Shown here: positions 59,395 through 64,000 of the stretch, in pieces | Numbering within the stretch: the stretch's first letter is position 1 | Layout of the letters: the number at the start of each line of letters is the position of its first letter | From: Timema cristinae | Taxonomy: Eukaryota > Arthropoda > Insecta > Phasmatodea > Timematidae | Direction: 5' to 3' | Length of the DNA stretch: 64,000 nucleotides | Assembly: GCA_039000515.1 (NCBI GenBank) | Contig: JBCFYV010011135.1 | Span: 16,895,191 to 16,959,190 of the forward strand | Made by a program: the position numbers and the translations under genes | The notes under the pieces: generated by a model | Databases searched by the model: none | Seen by the model: the letters and a program-made list of their open reading frames with translations, nothing else | Told to the model about the DNA's origin: nothing

Positions 59395-59505
59395 AGGAAT
59401 ATGCCGCCACCCTCTTCATCGTCCTTTTTGGTATTCTCTCCATTTTCCATCCTCCACACATACCCACTCCATCTCAGTCTTGCCTACCCTAATATCTCAT
59501 ATTGT
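59395..59505 (-). mobile_element. LINE C-terminal fragment
   Basis: On the - strand it reads RLRWSGYVWRMENGENTKKD, the R-W-x-G-H/Y-V-x-R-M motif near the end of non-LTR polyproteins. Short and isolated. Confidence 0.5.
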
Positions 59506-60169
59506 ACTCCCAGACAATATGTGAGTGATTAGAGGTACATAAAACCTATATTCTAAAGTTTATGCTTTCGCGAGAACCTCTCAAAACAATCCCAAATTGT
59601 TTGTTTTTAATAGCGATGTCACATTTTTTGTTTTTCTAAATTCTGATTTTGGAATAAGATCCTTAAATTTTAACTTTCCTTGATTTTTTTTTTATTTTCA
59701 ATACCTCAACATTTAGCTTAACATTCAAATATTTTCCCAAGTATATAAATTTACTGTTGTATTTTGTGTGGATTACTTTTGTGTTAGTTAAAAAATAAAC
59801 AACACATTAGTTAACTGATATAAAAAGTTAGTTTGTTTGCTAAGACTTTTTGTCAATTTATTTCAACATGACTAAAATATGGACGCTAAGCAAAAAGGAC
59901 AATTACTTGGTTATTATAGTAACATAACAAAATTCCAATAGAAATCAAATGGCAATAGAGAGTACACAAATAATATTTTGTTTTATAACTTACTATATAG
60001 GATTAAAATACAGGGCTGAAACTTGCGGCTACATAACCATGACCTATGTTTATATTAAAAATATGTTTTTTACATTTATGCTGCAGGTAAAGCCAAAATT
60101 GGATAAAGTAAATATTATATAAATAATGTTGACATTATCCATCTGCACTTGGATTATGTTGAAATATAC

Positions 60170-60252
60170 AGTTGAGGTTAAGTTAGTTAGGACAGGTCAA
60201 TTGAGTTTATGTTAAGTTTGGTTAGTTTAGGTTAAGTTAAGTTAGATTTGTG
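60170..60252. repeat. TTAGGTTA-like low-complexity tract
   Basis: GTTAAGTTAGTTAGGACAGG and GGTTAGTTTAGGTTAAGTTA: degenerate runs of the kind scattered in insect introns. Confidence 0.5.
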
Positions 60253-61007
60253 GAAAATGATGTAAAAATCAAGGCACAATCCAATTTCCGGTCTCCGATC
60301 AAAATAACATTCCAAAATATGATCCAGATTGAAACGTGCTTAGTTTTACAATCAGTATTCAACATGGAATGTCAAGATTATACAGGTAGGGTCGAGAATG
60401 AGATTTAAATTACTTTCTATTTCTAACTTTATTCTCGACAATTGGGTAGAGATAACATATTCTAACTAATTTAGATATTATCCATATTTTGAACATTACC
60501 TGTAATGTATAGGTGCTACACTAAATAACTAAAAAAATAATATAAATGGTAACATAAAAACTACCATTCTGGTCTGAACAACAAAGTCATGTTGGGGTGC
60601 ATTGCGTGCCAATAATGTAAACGAGATTGAAAATTAAAGTAATAAGAGATTTAATCACAATTATTTTTATAAAACAGTTTAAACCACATCATGTTGGTTT
60701 TAGATAAAAAAAAAAAAATTGCATGAAACTGTCGGTCTTTTTATTATTTATTTTCAAATACATCTATTAGATAAAAAATAACTTTACATTAGTTACAATA
60801 ATCTACATCTATGACACTAATAGTAAATGCTAGATAATCTAGTATAATCGAGATCTCTATGAAATAAAAATGAAAAAAAAAACAACGCCAAGTCGAGACT
60901 GGGTCAAAGATTATGTTACAGCGACACAGCAGTCAATATTGGTAAGACAAGTATAAGAAGCATGCATTTTTTTTATATATATATGCTATCAATAAAAAGA
61001 GGCTACC

Positions 61008-61232
61008 TGACACTTAGCTCAGTGGTAGCATATCTGTCTATTGAGCTAAGGCTCCAGGGTTAGATTCCCGAGATAGCCGAAAAATGTATCATTGGTGAAA
61101 TGTGGGTTTATCCTTTCACATTGATCAATTAATGACTGGGGACTGGATGTTGTGCTTGTCCTAGTCTTGAGTTAAGATAATAAGGCGTATGAATTTATTA
61201 CAGTTCTAGTAAGCAGGTAGTGGAAAATATAT
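61008..61232 (+). repeat. SINE family C, full copy
   Basis: Head with A box TAGCTCAGTGGTAGCATATC and B box GGGTTAGATTCCCGAG, body GTGAAATGTGGGTTTATCC, CTGGGGACTGGATGTTGTGC, ending near AAGCAGGTAGTGGAAAA. Antisense copies are at 1522-1745 and 35720-35942. Confidence 0.85.
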
Positions 61233-61650
61233 GGCTTGGATAAAAAACTGACACAGGCTGGAAAAAGTAATGGATGTAAAGTAAAGTTAAGAATAGGCTG
61301 CCCGCGTCAGACATGGGCGAGTAGTTAAAATGTTTTAATAGGGGGGACAGTGTTAAGAAGATTATCCCGAGCCACCTCGTGTAGAACCCTTCTCTGCTTG
61401 CATAGGGTTGGTTCTCACAAGCTAAGAACTGTTTGAGGTCTTGAAAGGGTCGTTCTTAAATTATATTAGGGTTTCCAGGGAGAGGCAGGGGTTCAGTATT
61501 TTTTTTTTACATTTTCTTACGAGGAGACAGGGTTCAGAATCCATCTTACTTTAATGGTATTTTTTCACCAATATTTATAATGATACAAACCTAAAAAAAT
61601 TTAAGAATTTAAATTTCTAAGTAAAAAATTTCACTTCGGCCTATATTGTA

Positions 61651-62873
61651 CAGGGTCAGGCAGTCAAACGACAAGATTCCAGGGTGGTTGTGAGAGCGAG
61701 GGACTCGACCTTGCGCGTCTAGACATCCAGAATTTAGTAGCCATGGAGTGGTGGTCGAGTGAGCAGCGTGCGTTTGCAGTAAAGGCATATTACAAATATG
61801 AGAATAGTTTCGTTGGCACTCAACGCGCCTTCCGGTAAGAGTTACATCTGTCCCACGCACTCCTGTGCTTTCTGCAAAAACTACCGGCCGGTGGGTGAGA
61901 AATTTTGAAACCACTGCTAGCACGACAGAGAAAAGAGGTGATAATGAAAAAAAAAAAAAAAAAAACAGCTGGACCCCTGAGAATATTGATTGTGTGCATG
62001 TAGCCTTAACAAGAAGTCCACAAAAATCGGCTGGACGACAGAACGTAGAACTTGGTCTCAGTAATCGAACCGTAAGGAGGACTCCGAAGAATGACCTCCA
62101 CTATCATCCATATAAGATTCAGGTAGTGCAAGACTCACAAACCTCAAGATTACAATAGCAGAATATGCTTTTGTCAACAGATGTTAAATCTCATTGAACC
62201 TTAGTGCCTTCATCAACAAGCAGAATTTTTTTATACTGGGCCGAAAATAACCCACACAATCTCCACGAAAAACCACTTCATTCAGGAAAAATGACGTTTG
62301 ATACACAGTATTATCTCGTGAAATAATCGGTCCTTATTTTTTTGAAAATGCACATGGTAACGATGAACTCCGATAGCTATGCTGACATGTAGGTAACTCT
62401 TTCCCTGCGTGCACTATGACCCAGACGAAAACAGACTTTTCCAACAATATGGCGCAACTTGTCAGTTTCAATGCATTTGCTGAGGCTTGCATTTCCTGGT
62501 CGTCTCATCAGCAAGTTCAGTGATTTCCTGTGGCCTACTCGTTCACCAGACTTAATGGCTCCTGACTTAAATCCCAGGTTTTCAAGGAGAGGCCGCCAAG
62601 GACCAGATTTGAAGGGGCGAATTCGACAAGAGGTCAACATTCTGTTGGAAATGCTACGCGACGTCATGGGCCGCTTCCCTCTCAAACTCCGACAATGTGT
62701 GCAAAACCAAGGATGCCATCTTACTGACACCATCTTCAGAAAATGAACATTTGCCAGTTACACTAATAATTTCCACTCATATACATTAATTTATGTAAAG
62801 AAATTAAATAAAAATTAATTGTGTTTATTTTTTATGATTTTTTTAAATCTTGCCCTTTTAATGCCTCACCCTG
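61651..62873 (+). mobile_element. Mariner-type transposon with DUF4817-like transposase remnant
   Basis: Ends CAGGGTCAGGCA...TGCCTCACCCTG as inverted repeats, flanked by TA at 61649-61650 and 62874-62875, the Tc1/mariner target. Inside on the + strand: WWSSEQRAFAVKAYYKYENS (from about 61748), TQRAFR, a KSAGRQN / RTVRR helix-turn-helix part with HYHPYKIQVVQ (to about 62135), and FPGRLISKFSDFLWPTRSPD then GRIRQEVNILLEMLRDVM, RQCVQNQGCHL to the stop near 62744. That is the layout of the insect-common transposases annotated with DUF4817. Frames shift several times and a 19-A run at 61945-61963 breaks the linker; inactive. Confidence 0.88.
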
Positions 62874-62973
62874 TATTTATTTATGATTTTTATGCAGTAT
62901 TCTAAAATTGTTTATCACTTACTTTATTATCAATCCTTGTGTCTAAAAATAATTAAGTGATCGAAATAATCTT

Positions 62974-63251
62974 ATTATTATTATTAGCATCGCATCTTAC
63001 TACCCGTTCGGGTTATACGCACTTACGCTAATGTGTAATGGTAGGGTGATTGTGAGATGAAATGGAGGACCTACAGTTTAACGTGGAATCCGAACCACGA
63101 TGGAGACCTGGCATTCCCCACATTCACAAGATGTCTTGTCAGAGGTGAAGGAAGGGTTTGGTAATCAGATAAATCTGTGCCGAGACCAAGGATTGAACCC
63201 CGGACGCCAGCATAGAAGTCCGACACCTTACCCCTAGACCACCAGGTCACC
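62974..63251 (-). repeat. SINE family A, full copy with 12-bp target duplication
   Basis: Complete from (AAT)n tail at the left to head GGGTGACCTGGTGGTCTAGG at the right on the - strand. Flanked by a perfect CGAAATAATCTT at 62962-62973 and 63252-63263, which fixes both ends and shows LINE-type insertion. Confidence 0.95.
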
Positions 63252-63263
63252 CGAAATAATCTT

Positions 63264-64000
63264 GTTTATCCAAATTTATTAAGAAAGAAGGGGTGCGTGG
63301 GGAACGCGGTGATGACAGAAAATCTTACTATCCTTTGTGTGTGGAAGGCGGGCGGTCAAAAATAATGAAAAAAAAGCCTTGTGTAGTTTAAGGACGGTCC
63401 CTAAATTTAAAAATGTTAATACTATATTTACATTAGTTCAATCCTCAAGGATATTAGCAGATTTTGATTAACATGTTCGCTGAGAATTAAGCACATGATC
63501 ATTCTTAGTGGTGCCGCAATTAACACAACACAGAAATTTATTTTAACTCATAATGCTTAGCAATGCAAACTTAAAACATTTTATTATCGATATATTTAAT
63601 TTTCTAGTGAATAAACTAATATTATAGATTATATACACTATTTATTTAATGCGTTATTTCAGAATCGTCAAACTCAGGGTAGAGTAAAGCCGTCTGACCT
63701 ACATCGATTGTGACATGCAAGAGGACCTTGGAGAGTAAGCGAAAATATACTTCTCGGGAAAATTGGTAGGACCATTTGTTCTTTCTCAAAGAAATTCTCG
63801 TGTGCTGATATAATCACTTGATTCAAAAAGTCCTAGTTAAACACCTAAAATACATAAATATTTCAAAATTACTTAACAACAGTAGACACAGCCGAGTGCT
63901 TGTATCTCCACTTGATAAAAGCATGCATCGAATAACATTGGTTCTTATAAGGGCCCAACACGACCAGCCAAACTCTCAGTAATAATAAATTAATACTGAC
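63264..64000. other. Right edge, no gene recognised
   Basis: The missing DRG1 N-terminal exons were looked for on the - strand and not seen. An open stretch at 63661-63745 (- strand) has no recognisable motif. Confidence 0.4.

Noticed and set aside
61010..61080. tRNA gene on the + strand
   Set aside because: Good A/B boxes (TAGCTCAGTGGTAGC, GGTTAGATTCC), but no proper acceptor stem pairing is evident and the same sequence heads family C SINEs.
61609..61923. 104-codon - strand ORF
   Set aside because: Antisense to the mariner transposase N-terminus, whose + strand reading is clearly the meaningful one.
62377..62733. 118-codon - strand ORF
   Set aside because: Antisense to the transposase C-terminal block on the + strand.
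63661..63745. DRG1 N-terminal exon
   Set aside because: Open on the - strand and exon-like in composition, but shows no P-loop, G2 or N-terminal DRG motifs and lacks clear splice borders.

Overview
This window is animal nuclear DNA: it is AT-rich, intron-split and crowded with transposons, with no bacterial-style operons. An insect, or at least an arthropod, is the best guess. The reasons are a mariner-type element of the insect-common DUF4817 kind, a piggyBac remnant, TTAGG-like motifs in introns, and the style of the acidic first exon of a cysteine-repeat gene. I cannot name the species.

Three host genes can be supported. (1) Positions 1-4961, + strand: the 3' half of acylaminoacyl-peptidase (APEH), five exons carrying the Ser, Asp and His catalytic region, with the 5' exons lying outside the window. 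(2) About 17490-25650, - strand: a gene with a short acidic N-terminus (first exon plus a duplicated exon), followed by tandem units of the pattern C-x4-C-x9-C-x2-H ending in KHGG. The same units, badly decayed, can still be read on the - strand at about 14260-16260 and 11800-11990, so the array once spanned more than 7 kb. (3) 45092-58967, - strand: the last five exons of the GTPase DRG1 (from the G3 motif through the TGS domain to the stop). Its N-terminal exons are not seen and probably lie beyond 64000.

The rest is repeats. Three main tRNA-derived SINE families are present (A, B, C), and A and B share the same 3' tail. There is also a minor SINE-like family D and a single candidate E. Other repeats are LINE reverse-transcriptase remnants, a Ty3/gypsy-like pol remnant (about 30420-31470) with a candidate LTR, many short hAT-like elements ending in TAGGGRTGTGC, two fold-back or long-TIR MITEs, a 1.4 kb TIR element, a mariner element with TA duplications, and a 34-bp minisatellite of about 53 copies (40071-41870).

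A cross-cutting observation is that four conserved exons in three different genes each carry a single-base indel while splice sites and flanking codons stay intact. Sequencing or assembly error explains this best; pseudogenisation of all three loci is less likely. Layout: 1-5 kb APEH; 5-10 kb AT-rich with sparse repeats; 10-17 kb transposons plus the old cysteine-repeat array; 17-26 kb the cysteine-repeat gene; 26-45 kb intergenic, with MITE, gypsy, LINE, SINE and minisatellite; 45-59 kb DRG1 with repeat-filled introns; 59-64 kb further intronic or upstream DNA with a mariner and two SINEs.
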